A stretch of DNA of 64,000 nucleotides. Source: Tetracentron sinense. Taxonomy: Eukaryota; Streptophyta; Magnoliopsida; Trochodendrales; Trochodendraceae. This document shows, piece by piece, positions 11,263 to 21,482 of the stretch. The translations under genes and the position numbers were made by a program. Position 1 is the stretch's first letter; each line of letters starts with the position of its first letter. Location: assembly GCA_015143295.1 (NCBI GenBank), contig CM026566.1:6497072-6561071 (forward strand). The letters run 5' to 3'. The notes under the pieces were generated by a model. It was not told the DNA's origin. It did not search any database and worked only from the letters and a program-made list of their open reading frames with translations.

Positions 11263-12181
11263 TCGTGAATCACAATTCTTGTTCTTGTTTGTTTCTTTCA
11301 ATGACTTGTACTTTGAAAACATCGGTTCATGCATGCATGCATGCATGCGTGGGTGTGTGTGGCACTTGTAGTAATCATGAAGACAATATGACATGAAGGA
11401 TAGTGTATAGCATTTCAATTCATAGTATACACATGTGATAATTTAGATAATCTATATGGCATTTGATCAAGGTTATAAATTTGGAGGAAACTACACATAT
11501 TCATGCTTTCATATTCTTCATTGATTGGCGAACTTCTCATTTAGGCATTTAATCAAACACATTGCATGCAACATTTTGTAGTCGTTTCATTTCCTCTTTT
11601 TAGTGCATACATTCCATCAAAACAATAAGGTGTATTCATTATTTGTAGGATACCCTTCCACCATTTTTCCATCACACACGTTATACCACATTCATACGGC
11701 ATCCAATCGCCTCAAACCCGTCACAAATCCATACATTCCACCATTCACATTATGTTGTTTATATTTTAGGGCATAGCATATTTCAACACAAAGGAGAAAT
11801 GGGGGAGATTCAATACACATTCACTTAAAAAATCTTAGGTTATTACCAAAATAGTTATGGGTGTACTAACCTTGAAAACAAAAGAGGAAAACCCTAGAGA
11901 ATGTCATGGAAACGTTACCTGAGCTTGGAGGAGGAACTCCACCCATGCTTGAGGGTGGATTTGAGAAATCCAAGCCTTTGGGATGATTCTAGGGTTTTCA
12001 AGCCCTTGATTCTCTCAAGTTGAAACCCTAGGAGAAAACCTCTTTCTCCTCTCTTACTCTCTCTCAAAATAGGATTCCTTAGGGGTTATGAACCCTTATG
12101 GCTTGAGCGAGCCCTTATAGGCAAGGGTAGAATGCCCAAAAGATGAAAAAGCCCTTAATGAAATTTCTGTAAAATGCGAAG

Positions 12182-12374
12182 GACCGAGTGATCGGTGGTT
12201 ATAACCGAGCGATCGGTCTTCTACCGAGCGATCGGTGTTTTTGACCGAGTGATCGGTTGAAAACACCCACTCTGAAATTTTTCCCCATGCAAAATTTTGG
12301 ACCAGTCGATAGATGTCATTCGATCGGTTGTGGACCGATAGATGCCGCTAGTTTGGACCGAGCGATCAGTGTTC
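12182..12374 (-). promoter_or_regulatory. CGATCGATCGG palindrome array in D 5' LTR
   Basis: About eight units of the ACCGAGCGATCGGT type, some mutated. They lie upstream of the TATA-like CCTATAAGGG in the minus-strand direction. Confidence 0.6.
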
Positions 12375-12604
12375 TACAAATTTTGCCAGAGTCTATTTTA
12401 CTGTTTCGGCCATATCTTTTGACTCATTCGTCTGATTTTGACGATTCAACTTGCGTTGGGTTCATCATTCGAAGGGAACATTTTTGGCATTTTAGAATTT
12501 TCAAATTCTTATTTATTTATTAATTACACTATGTGAAAGGCCAATGGCTATTAGAAATTCATTAGGTACGAAAAATTTCGAGGCACTACAAAATTCTATC
12601 TAAA

Positions 12605-13640
12605 AGTTTTAGTCATATCACCTCAATGAATGATGTTCACCGGTGAAGCTTAAATCCACTCAAACCGTCAGAACTCTTTATAGATATTTCTTGAAGAAAT
12701 AGTCGAAGCTTGATCTTTGTTCTTCGCTATCTCCACGAAGCTTTAGAATCTCTCCTTGGAATTAATGAAGAAAAAGGAAGGAGATGGAGTAATGGTGTAG
12801 ACTTTATCTCACCAAAAACCCTAAGTTTCAAAACCCTAGAATTGAAGAACCCAACTTGGATGCACCTTGTAGCTCACGAAAATCCAAGGGAATATCCCTA
12901 GGGGCTCACGGTTTGGAGAGGATGAGAGGGAGAGAAGAAAAAATTCTGGATAATTATTATTATTGTGTCCTCTATGGTCTAGGTGTTGGTGTATTTATAG
13001 ACTAGGATCTAATCCTAATCCTACTCCAACTTGATCTTATCCCTTAGGAATTGTTTATCAATAATAACTCTTATTATTAATTAAAGAATATCCTAGTTTA
13101 GCTATAACTACTTTAGTTATAGTAAACCTATTAATTAAAGAGTCCTTTTCCAAAAAGGATTTCTTAATTTAAAGAGGATTAGTCAACAACCATCAAAAGG
13201 GAGGAATCCTAGTCAAACTAGGAGACCATAACCAAAGAGGGGGGGGGGATCATGAGCTTCAAGGGGGCGTGAGATTTGGGGAGTGCTAGACTACTTGTTG
13301 CAATCCAACTTCTTCTCATCTTAATCCTACTTGCAATCCAACAATTGGAATTTAATTCCATAATTAATAGAGTTATTACTCAATAATTATTCAAGTAACC
13401 AAATCCTAATCTAATTAGGATTACTCAAATGGGTGCCCCACCCTAGGGTTTAAACCCATGGGCTTGGGCCCATATTAAAGGTCCATATTAAATGGGTTTA
13501 TGGATATGGGTTAAACCCATTTACCCTTTAATTAGGTTAATTAAATAATTATTAAAATAATCCCTAGATTTAAATTAATAATTAATTTAAACCATAGATT
13601 AACTTTTGGTAGGACCTCCAATTCTTTATATTTTCATCTC
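12605..13640 (-). repeat. Copia-like LTR block (fragment)
   Basis: It is homologous to 46892-47760: shared GAATGATGTTCACCGGTG, TTCGCTATCTCC-CGAAGCTTT, a minus-strand TATA (reverse of GTATTTATAG at 12991-13000), and the ACCCATGGGC-TGGGCCCA type block. Both the long LTR-like structure and lack of coding sequence suggest a solo or truncated LTR. The family is inferred, not proven. Confidence 0.5.
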
Positions 13641-13974
13641 TAGAATGACAACTAAACAAACTACCCTTTAGACAAAAAAGTGCTCTAGAAGTGCAAGTTA
13701 GCAAGAAATATTTTTAGGTGTATGTTAGCAAGTTTTGTTGCACGTTTGGCCTAGGGTTTCATGGAAAACCCTAGGGCAGCCGGCAGCAAGGGGGGAGATC
13801 CTCCTGGCCGGTCCCCCAACTCCTCCGAGACTTTGCAGAAATTGTAGGAAAACCTTCCCAAATCCCTTCTTCTTCTTCTATCCCTCTCAAATCACCTTCT
13901 TCTTACAAAGGAGAGCCTGCAATCTTTTTCTCGGAGGAAGAAAATTTTGTTCTAGCCCAACCACATGCTCTTTC
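13641..13974. other. Unassigned sequence left of element A
   Basis: It contains a short open frame (13735-14010) that has no recognisable domain and runs into the A LTR. The segment is unlike the right flank of element A, which matters for the recombination argument. No gene is supported here. Confidence 0.5.
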
Positions 13975-14186
13975 TGTAGCACCCCGAACTTTTTCATCCT
14001 TAATGAATAGCACCCTCTTAGCTAATTGGCCATTTTTGTAGTCCAATTAATAAATAAGGGAGAAATCGGAAATTCCGAAACGTCAGAAATGTTCGTTTTC
14101 GAAAGACGGATCCAACGCAAGTTGAATCGTCGAAATCCGACAAGCGAGTCAAAAGATATGGTCAAAACAGTCCAGACATACAGAGC

Positions 14187-14371
14187 ACCGATCGCTCGGT
14201 CCAGTCAGCGATCGATCGGTCCATAACCGATCGATCGGTAGCTATCGCACGGTCAGAAATTTTGTATGGGGAAATTTTCCAGAGAGTGTGTTTTTGACCG
14301 ATCGATCGGTCAATAACACCGATCGCTCGGTAGGCAACCGATCGATCGGTCATAAGCACCGATCGCTCGGT
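14187..14371 (+). promoter_or_regulatory. CGATCGATCGG palindrome array in A 5' LTR
   Basis: Units ACCGATCGCTCGGT, GCGATCGATCGGT and ACCGATCGATCGGT repeat about eight times. They fall in two clusters separated by the AAATTTTGTATGGGGAAATTTTCC region, about 60-240 bp upstream of the TATA-like site. The CpG-rich units survive better than neighbouring CpGs. Confidence 0.65.
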
Positions 14372-15186
14372 CTATCGAGTTTTGCAGAATTTTTAGTGAG
14401 GGCGTTTTCGTCTTTTGGGTGTTAACCCTTACCCATAAGGGCTTGCCCGAGCCTTTAGGGCTTCATTCACCTCACTTAGAAGGTTTTGAGAGAGAAGAAG
14501 AGAAGAGAAGGGGGATTTACATCTAGGGTTTTCCACTTGAGAGAATCAAGGGTTTTAGAACCCTAGAACCGTTCTAAAGGCTTGGATTCTCCAAATCCAA
14601 CCTCAAGCTCGTGTGGAGTACCTCTTCCAAGCTAGGGCAGCGTTTCTACATCATCCTCAAGGATTTTTCTTTCCCTTTTCAAGGTTAGTACACTCTTCCT
14701 AGTTACTTTGGTAATAACCTAGGATTTTTCTAAGTAAATATGTGTTAGATCTTTCCCATTGCTCTCTTGTGTTGGTATGTGCTAAATCCCTAAAACATAA
14801 ACAAGATAATACAAACAAATGGTGGAATGTATGAATGGATGAGGAGTGGAGGCAATTGGATGCCATGTTGTGATGTGTTGAATGATGGGAAAAATGGTGG
14901 AAGGGCATATTACGCATAATGAACGCACCCCAAGTGTTTGATGAAATGTTCGAATGAGAAAATATGAAATAACTAAAGGTAAAAAGGTTGAATACCACAT
15001 GTATGATAGAATGCATGAATAAACTAAGATTTGAAAGCATGAGTCACATAAATGTTCCCCATTTGGCAAGTTGTATGCATGTGTTTATTTCGCTTCTTAA
15101 ATTCTCATGTGAGTTAAAAATTGTTAAAATGCTGTGTCATCATAATTTCATGATTGCTATGCACGAGCACATATGTAGATGGAAGA

Positions 15187-15735
15187 TATTGTCAAGGAGG
15201 TTGGTAGCCCAGGATTATGCGGGTGCTAACCTCTGGCTCATAAGAAACGTATTGCATTGTCAAGGGGGTTGGTAGCCCAGGGATCATGCGGGTACTAACC
15301 CCTGGCTCATAAGAAAGGACTCGGAAATGGTATTGTCAAGGAGGTTGGTAGCCCAGGATTATGCGGGTGCTAACCTCTGGCTCATAAGTAAGGTATCGTA
15401 CTGTCAAGGAGGCGGGTAGCCCAGGGATATGCGGGTGCTAGCCTCTGGCTCATAAGAAAGGTATTGTACTGTCAAGGGGGTTGGTAGCCCAGGGATCATG
15501 CGGGTGCTAACCCCTGGCTCATAAGAAAGGTATTGTACTGTCAAGGGGGTTGGTAGCCAAGGGATCATGCGGGTGCTAACCCCTGGCTCATAAGAAAGGT
15601 ATTGTACTGTCAAGGGGGTTGGTAGCCCAGGGATCATGCGGGTGCTAACCCCTGGCTCATAAGAAAGGTATTGTACTGTCAAGGAGGTTGGTAGCCCAGG
15701 GATATGCGGGTGCTAACCTCTGGCTCATAAGAAAT
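15187..15735. repeat. 69-bp tandem array in A 5' LTR (about 8 copies)
   Basis: Units start near GTCAAGGGGGTTGGTAGCCC and include GGGTGCTAACCCCTGGCTC and ATAAGAAAGG. TGGTAGCC recurs at 15482, 15551 and 15620, 69 bp apart. An open frame on the opposite strand here merely repeats with the array. Confidence 0.9.
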
Positions 15736-15911
15736 ATTAAAAGGACAACTCAAAGAGAAATTGTATGATGCATAGACATGTTTTAGTTTCATAATAATTA
15801 TGACTTGATAAAATGTTTATGTATGTGGTTGCTAGAAATGATTATGAACTATACTCCTCCCATTACTTGTATATGATGTTGTTCGTTATTACCATTGTTA
15901 GTTAGGGGCTT

Positions 15912-15943
15912 GTACTCGCTGAGTATTTCATGCTCAGCCGTAC
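15912..15943 (+). other. Conserved hairpin, A 5' LTR copy
   Basis: GTAC-TC-GCTGAG, a 9-nt loop, then CTCAGC-C-GTAC: a 6-bp stem extended by 4 bp across a small bulge. It ends 4 nt before the small ORF start. Confidence 0.65.
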
Positions 15944-15947
15944 TTTC

Positions 15948-16103
15948 ATGTCGGCAGGTACCCGAGTCCCTCTCGACATCTGTGATCCGGGTCCTTGGAT
16001 AGAGGAGGACTATGGCGAGGAGGAACCTTATGAGGATCTAGTAGTCGAGCCTCAGGCGGAGGCGAGAGACTTAGACCATTGGCCCCACGGGGATGGCTAT
16101 TGA
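15948..16103 (+). CDS. LTR-encoded acidic small ORF (A 5' LTR, 51 aa)
   Basis: Function unknown. It encodes MSAGTRVPLDIC, then DPGPWIEEDYGEEEPYEDL and a tail ending DLDHWPHGDGY. The start ATGTCGGCAGGT is identical in A, B, D, E and S. Compared with E, nearly every shared residue of DIC-x-P-x-PW-EE is written with a different third base (GAC/GAT, CCG/CCT, ATA/GTG), the mark of protein-level constraint. It is acidic, with no membrane segment. It lies in the transcribed leader, downstream of the TATA-like site and about 620 nt before the gag ATG, so it would act as an upstream ORF unless spliced. Confidence 0.55.
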   Translation: MSAGTRVPLDICDPGPWIEEDYGEEEPYEDLVVEPQAEARDLDHWPHGDGY

Positions 16104-16392
16104 GCGAGACAAAGTTGTATTTTGTCTTTTTTATTTTGTTAGGTGGGCCTGTCCACCTTAGACTTAGACGTGTTTTGTATTTATGTTAACTTGGAATACT
16201 ATAGTTTGGATCATTATAAAGAAAAGAAAATTTTAGTTTCCGCTTCCGCAAATTTTGTTTAGCTTCCGCGCTCTGATTATCATTGTTTATTACCTTATTT
16301 ATCTTGTTCATTACAGAATGGTTTGGCAGGTTTGTATTGTCCACCTAAAGTATCCCTAAACTCCTAGGGGGTATTTTGGGGCGTGACAGAGG

Positions 16393-16404
16393 TGGTATCA
16401 GAGC
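16393..16404 (+). other. Primer-binding site of A
   Basis: TGGTATCAGAGC, complementary to initiator-Met tRNA, 4 nt after the 5' LTR. Confidence 0.92.
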
Positions 16405-16725
16405 TCTAGGCATTAGAGTCCCTAGGGTCGCTTAGTTCTAGATACCATAATTGAACAAGGCATTAGGTGTAGGGAAGAGTTGTATTCCAAGTATAGACTA
16501 ACAAGTTAGTCTTAGTCAAAATAGGTTGAACTTCAACCAAACTTAGAATCCTACGCTAGGAACACGACATGTATGTTATGATATGATGTTGTATACCATG
16601 TGTGCATAAATTGTATTGTGCTTATTAAATATGTCTGATGAATATGTATTAAGTGAATTGCGAAATTGTATTAAATGCGTATCCAAGTTAGACTCATGTG
16701 GTACTGTCGTTCTCAGGATCACATC

Positions 16726-17979
16726 ATGAGACGCGGTGCTCGGGGCCGCGGATACAATACGAGGGGAAGTGGAAGTGATGCCCCTTCCGGTGACGAGCAA
16801 CCCGATTTTGCCCAAGCTTTTGCATCTATAGCCGAGACCTTGGCTATGTTAGCAGCAAGGCCGGTTGCCGTTACTCCTTCTACACCTCCGCCACCTCCGG
16901 CACACCATGCTTCAGGATTGGAGGCATTTAGGAGATTGCGTCCTCCTACCTTCTTCGGTACTACTGACCCCATGGTCGCCGAGGCATGGGTGATGCAATT
17001 GGAAAAGATTTTTAGAGCGCTCCAATGCACGGATGAACAGAGAGTGGACTGGGCCACCTTCGTGATGGAAGGTGCGGCCGAGCATTGGTGGAGAGCCGCA
17101 CAGAGACAGAGGGAGTCCACTAGGGCGGGGGAGCCATGGACATGGCCGGAATTTTTGGATGTCTTCTATAAGCAGTATTTTCTAGCAGCTGTCAAAGAAC
17201 AGAAGGAGATTGAATTCATGACTCTTGAACAAGGAGAGTTGAGTGTGGCCGATTATGAGGCTACCTTCGTGGAGTTGTCGAGATTCGCACCTCACCTAAT
17301 TGCATCGGAGCATATGCGAGTCAGGAAATTTGAGCGGGGATTGAAACCCTCCATTAGAGACAGGGTCTCGATGTTCCAGGTGGCTACCTGGGGAGAGGTT
17401 GTGAGCAAGGCGAAGCTTGCCGAGAAGAATTCGGAAGAATTCTTCAAGAGAAGGGATGCGGCTCGAGGCCAATCGAGTAGTTCGGGGTCAGCAGAGAAGA
17501 GGGCTAGGGCAGCCCCATATCAGGCATCCAAGCCGATACGGTCACAGAGGCCTCCCTTGACATCACAGGTATCTCGGCCTACCATTACACCGATACCTCG
17601 TCCCACACTTTCACAGGCCACCCGATATGTTCCACCTTCATCCTCATCAGCATTTGAGGAGTGCTCCTATTGTGGTCGGAGTCACCAGATTGGTGAATGT
17701 CGGAGGATTTCAGGTGGGTGCTTTCACTGTGGAGATGTGAATCACATGGTCAGGGATTGCCCACGCAGGCAGCTGCAGCCTATCCAACCCCAGGGGAGTA
17801 GGCCCCCAGTTCGACAGGATTCCCAGTCGGGATCCTCACAGGCCTCTGCGTCTAGACCTTCACGACCCACGTTATCCACTCCACCGCCTCGTAGGGCAAA
17901 CCAGGGTCAAGTTTTTGCCTTATCGGAACGGGATGCACGTGCATCTGACGATGTCGTGCAAGGTACGCTATTATGCTAA
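16726..17979 (+). CDS. gag: Element A Gag (unspliced form), capsid-nucleocapsid protein
   Basis: Gag packages element RNA into cytoplasmic virus-like particles. The start [16 protein letters not shown] is chosen because it is shared with B, where upstream in-frame ATGs are not conserved. The N-terminus is Gly/Arg rich. The Retrotrans_gag core (about residues 90-200) includes [21 protein letters not shown] and [16 protein letters not shown] Ser/Pro/Arg linker follows, then two zinc knuckles: [13 protein letters not shown] (about 312) and [14 protein letters not shown] (about 331). The frame is intact and ends in GTLLC-stop. Those last codons are intron sequence, so the unspliced message gives Gag only. 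Splicing at 17963-18098 would join it to protease. Only gag is intact in this element. Confidence 0.93.
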   Translation: MRRGARGRGYNTRGSGSDAPSGDEQPDFAQAFASIAETLAMLAARPVAVTPSTPPPPPAHHASGLEAFRRLRPPTFFGTTDPMVAEAWVMQLEKIFRALQCTDEQRVDWATFVMEGAAEHWWRAAQRQRESTRAGEPWTWPEFLDVFYKQYFLAAVKEQKEIEFMTLEQGELSVADYEATFVELSRFAPHLIASEHMRVRKFERGLKPSIRDRVSMFQVATWGEVVSKAKLAEKNSEEFFKRRDAARGQSSSSGSAEKRARAAPYQASKPIRSQRPPLTSQVSRPTITPIPRPTLSQATRYVPPSSSSAFEECSYCGRSHQIGECRRISGGCFHCGDVNHMVRDCPRRQLQPIQPQGSRPPVRQDSQSGSSQASASRPSRPTLSTPPPRRANQGQVFALSERDARASDDVVQGTLLC

Positions 17980-18098
17980 AGTTTCGAGTTGTAATTGGCT
18001 GTTATTATGTAATGTGATTACTTATATGTATGACATGCTACCTATACTTATGTGTTATTGCGTGAAATCTATTAACGTGAATTTAATTAATCACACAG
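17963..18098 (+). other. Spliceosomal-type intron between gag and protease (A)
   Basis: The donor is GTGCAAG/GTACGC and the acceptor AATCACACAG/GC; it is 136 bp and AT-rich. Joining the flanks gives a continuous frame, [22 protein letters not shown], as expected of intron-less relatives. B has the same intron (134 bp) and D a decayed one. In all three, the gag frame stops within the first few intron codons. Confidence 0.8.
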
Positions 18099-21000
18099 GC
18101 GCGTTATTAGTGAATGAATGCCTAGCTCGAGTGTTGATCGACACAGGATCCACTCATTCCTTTGTATCGCCTAGCTTTGCGAAAGGATTTCCAACCAAGT
18201 CCAATCAGTTGAAGCATGAATTAACCATCTCCACACCGCTCGGCAAGTCAGTGGACACGGACCATATATACAGGGACTGTGTAGTCCAAATGGGACAGAA
18301 TGAGTTGTTAGCCGACCTCATCATCCTGGACTTCCAAGACTTAGATTTCGATGTCATACTTGGTATGGATTGGCTATCGGCTCACCACGGACATGTGGCA
18401 TGTTTCGAGAAGATGGTGAACTTTGAGCCGATGGGAGTCAAGCCATTTCACTTTCGAGGGTTGAGGGAAAGAGACATTGCTCGCCTCGCAGCTTTGAGCT
18501 TAGCAAACCCAGAAGCACAAAACTCCTCGGTCATTCCGGTCGTGAGTGAGTTCTTGGATGTGTTTCCGGAGGAACTTCCCGGATTGCCTCCGGATCGGGA
18601 GATTGAGTTCGCTATAGAGCTTACTCCAGGCACCGCTCCGATTTCAAGGGCACCATATAGAATGGCCCCAATAGAGCTTGAGGAATTAAAGAAGCAAATT
18701 GAGGAGTTACAACAACTTGGTTTCATCCAACCAAGCGTGTCACCATGGGGAGCTCCGGTCCTCTTTGTGAAAAAGAAAGACGGGTCAATGAGAATGTGCA
18801 TAGATTACCGGCAGTTGAACAAGATAACTATTAAGAATCGTTATCCTTTGCCTCGGATAGATGACTTGTTTGACCAACTGAAGGGAGCGAGATTTTTCTC
18901 CAAGATTGATCTTAGATCGGGGTATCATCAGTTAAAGATCAAGGCGGCAGATGTTCCGAAGTCGGCTTTCAGGACTCGGTATGGGCACTACGAGTTCCTT
19001 GTCATGCCTTTTGGGCTGACGAATGCACCGGCGGCGTTCATGGATTTGATGAACCGGGTGTTCCGATCGTACTTGGATCGATGTGTGATTGTGTTCATAG
19101 ATGACATTTTGGTGTATTCCCAGACACGGGAAGATCACGCACGAGACCTTCGTCTTGCTCTAGAGATATTGAGAGAGCATAGGCTATACGCTAAGTTAAG
19201 CAAGTGTGAATTTTGGTTGGAGAAGGTGGCATTCCTAGGCCACGTAGTGTCGGCCGAGGGTATTTCTGTTGACTCGGCAAAGATAGAGGCAGTTATGATA
19301 TGGGAGAGACCCAAGAGCGTCACAGAGATACGTAGTTTTCTCGGGTTGGCAGGCTATTATCAGAGATTCGTGGAGGGATTCTCCAGTTTGGCTGCACCTC
19401 TCACTTATCTGACGAGAAAGAATGCTAAGTTTAGTTGGAGCGACAGATGCTAAGCGAGCTTCAAAGAGTTGAAGAAACGCCTCACCACGGCCCCCATCCT
19501 TAGTGTGCCATCCGGGAGTGGTGGTTTTGTGGTTTATAGTGATGCCTCGCACGTGGGGTTGGGAGGTGTACTTATGCAGCACGGCAAAGTCATTGCTTAC
19601 GCCTCCAGGCAATTGAAAGAGCATGAGAAGAATTATCCCACTCACGATTTAGAGCTCGCCGCGGTTGTGTTTGCCTTGAAGATTTGGCGACATTATCTCT
19701 ATGGGGAACAGTTCGACGTATTTACGGACCATAAAAGCTTGAAGTACCTGTTCTCTCAAAAAGAATTGAATTTAAGGCAGAGGAGATGGGTAGAGTTTTT
19801 GAAAGACTACGAATGTTCCATTCAATATCATCCGGGCAAGGCGAACGTTGTCGCCGATGCTCTTAGCCGGAAGCCCACTGGACTTTTGGCGCACATGATG
19901 CTGAGGGAATGGAGGTTGTTAGAAGATGCATCCAACCTCGACATCAGTTTTAGTCTCCCTACTTTTGGGCCAGTAATGGCTAACATCACAGTTAGGCCAT
20001 ATATCCTAAGCATGACCAGGGAGTTGCAGGGAATGGATGCCGAGCTACTGTCTTGCCGAGACCAGTCAGTTAAAAGTGGCAGCAAGGATTTTGCGGTGAG
20101 GGATGATGGAATTATCACTTTCAAGGGAAGAGTATGTGTCCCAGCCGATGAGAAGCTTAAGCGAGAAATCTTGTACGAGGCTCACCGGTCCAAGTACACC
20201 GTTCACCCCGGGGGTACCAAGATGTATAGGGACTTGAAGAAGCACTTTTGGTGGCGGAACATGAAGCGAGAAATAGCGGGGTACGTGTCCCGATGCTTGG
20301 TGTGCCAACAAGTCAAGGCCGAGCACAGGAGACCGGCGGGTTTGTTGCAGTCTCTCCCTATTCCCGAGTGGAAATGGGAACATATCTCTATGGACTTCAT
20401 CGTGGGGTTGCCAAAGACAGTTAAAAGACTGATGCGATATGGGTTGTGGTTGACAGACTCACGAAGTCCGCCCATTTCTTACCGTATCGGACTACATTCA
20501 ACTCAAATCAGTTAGCTGCCTTGTACATCAAAGAGATAGTCCGATTGCACGGAGTGCCAGTGAGCATTGTCTCAGACCGGGATCCAAGGTTCACATCCAG
20601 GTTTTGGAGAAGCTTTCAGGATGCCATGGGTTCCAGACTAGACTTTAGCACGGCCTTCCATCCACAGACGGATGGGCAAACCGAGCGAGTGAATCAGATT
20701 ATTGAAGACATGCTCCGTGCATGTATGCTAGACTTCAAGGGAAGTTGGGAGGATCACCTACCTTTGGTGGAATTCGCCTACAACAATAGTTACCAGGCAA
20801 GCATACAGATGGCACCCTTTGAGGCTTTGTACGGAAGGAGTTGTAGATCTCCGTTGTATTGGGATGAAGTGGGAGAAAGAAAAATTTTGGGCCCCGAGTT
20901 GATTGAACAAACTGCGGATAGAGTCAAGCTCATCCGGGAAAGGTTGAAGACCGCACAAGACCGACAGAAAAGCTATGCCGACAACCGAAGGAGGGATCTT

Positions 21001-21429
21001 GAATATCGGGTTGGTGACTTCGTTTTTGTCAAGATTTCACCAACCAAGGGGGTTATGAGATTCGGGAAAAGAGGCAAGCTTAGCCCGAGATATGTGGGTC
21101 CATTCGAGATCATTACTCGAGTTGGTGAGGTAGCTTACCGAGTTGCCTTGCCCGCTCACATGGCGGCGATCCACAACGTATTTCACATCTCCATGCTTCG
21201 GAAGTATATCCCGGATCCTTCTCATGTCATCGAGCTTGATCCGATAGAGATCCGAGAGGACCTCACCCTAGTTGAACAACCGGTTCAGATCCTGGATAGG
21301 CGAGATCAAGTCTTGCGCAACAAGACCATTCCCTTGGTCTTGGTAAGATGGCAACACCATTCAAGGGAGGAAGCTACTTGGGAACGAGAAGCCGAAGTAC
21401 GAGAAAAGTACCCCCATTTATTTGTTTAA
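18099..21429 (+). pseudogene. pol: Element A Pol: protease, RT, RNase H, integrase, chromodomain-like end
   Basis: The domains are in gypsy order. The aspartic protease has [15 protein letters not shown] spans [34 protein letters not shown] and the catalytic [10 protein letters not shown] (FxDD form). RNase H starts at [13 protein letters not shown], with TDHKSLKYL and [13 protein letters not shown]. Integrase has HHCC ([20 protein letters not shown]) and the DDE residues in [19 protein letters not shown] and NQIIED. A GPF motif and a tail HHSREEATWEREAEVREKYP are typical of Tekay/Del chromoviruses. Two lesions are visible: a TAA at 19451-19453 where relatives have a Glu codon, and a one-base deletion near 20428 before the integrase [12 protein letters not shown] region. 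Stop is at 21427-21429. Confidence 0.93.
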
Positions 21430-21482
21430 GGCCTTGACATTCCCTTGTATTTTGTTATAGTTTTTACGCATGTATGTATCGT

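Larger units (their letters stand above)
10546..11870 (-). other. Putative leader intron in D 5' LTR
   Basis: Donor CAAG/GTTAGTAC at 11870 and acceptor GTCGGCAG/GT at 10546 on the minus strand, as in A, B, E and S. It contains the 86-bp array. Inferred from splice-site resemblance only. Confidence 0.4.
154..12590 (-). mobile_element. Ty3/gypsy retrotransposon D (Tekay-like), nested and decayed
   Basis: On the minus strand the order is 5' LTR (12590-10116), PBS, gag, intron, protease, RT, RNase H, integrase, chromodomain-like tail, polypurine tract and 3' LTR (1650 down to 154, truncated). A solo LTR (S) sits inside RT at 4334-7693. The coding frames carry many stops, mostly readable as C-to-T or G-to-A changes such as TGG to TAG or CAA to TAA. 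That fits long methylation-driven decay. The two LTRs align throughout apart from tandem-repeat copy number. The target-site duplication cannot be tested because the left end is lost. Confidence 0.9.
10116..12590 (-). repeat. 5' LTR of element D
   Basis: It starts on the plus strand with TGTCGCGCCCC and ends GGCACTACA, the reverse of TGTAGTGCC. It contains, read on the minus strand, the palindrome array, a TATA-like CCTATAAGGG (near 12120), an ATG-poor leader, a GTTAGTAC donor at 11870, an 86-bp tandem array, the hairpin, the small ORF, and the conserved GGTGGGC...CCACC region. Flanking DNA on the right is unrelated. Confidence 0.9.
14684..15957 (+). other. Putative leader intron in A 5' LTR
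   Basis: The donor is TTCAAG/GTTAGTAC and the acceptor ATGTCGGCAG/GT. The presumed upstream exon (about 14465-14683) has no ATG, whereas the interval has many. The 69-bp array lies inside. If used, splicing would remove the small ORF start codon. The upstream exon frame has no ATG to replace it. Confidence 0.4.
13975..16388 (+). repeat. 5' LTR of element A
   Basis: It begins TGTAGCACCCC and ends GGGGCGTGACA, directly before the PBS. Contents in order: palindrome array, TATA-like CCATAAGG near 14430, ATG-free leader, GT donor at 14684, 69-bp array, hairpin, small ORF, and a U5 end with GGTGGGCCTGTCCACC (partly palindromic). Length 2414 bp. Confidence 0.93.

Noticed and set aside
13735..14010. 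91-aa ORF with CxxC-like residues
   Set aside because: It has no recognised domain, runs into the A LTR and is not conserved at the homologous LTR start.
14699..15069. Two overlapping minus-strand ORFs (95-113 aa) repeated at 22251-22720
   Set aside because: They recur only because the LTR is duplicated. They have no domain, are antisense to the element and not kept in B, D or E.
15404..15682. Repetitive 92-aa ORF on the minus strand with a 23-residue repeat
   Set aside because: It is an open frame of the 69-bp array (69 is a multiple of three), lies antisense to the LTR, and is lost in the second LTR where units differ.
15404..15735. CRISPR array
   Set aside because: The repeats are direct tandem units without unique spacers, inside a plant LTR.
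17915..18098. Pol ORF starting at an ATG at 17915
   Set aside because: This start reads through gag in another frame and the intron. The homologous Pol frame begins at the acceptor (18099), as in B.
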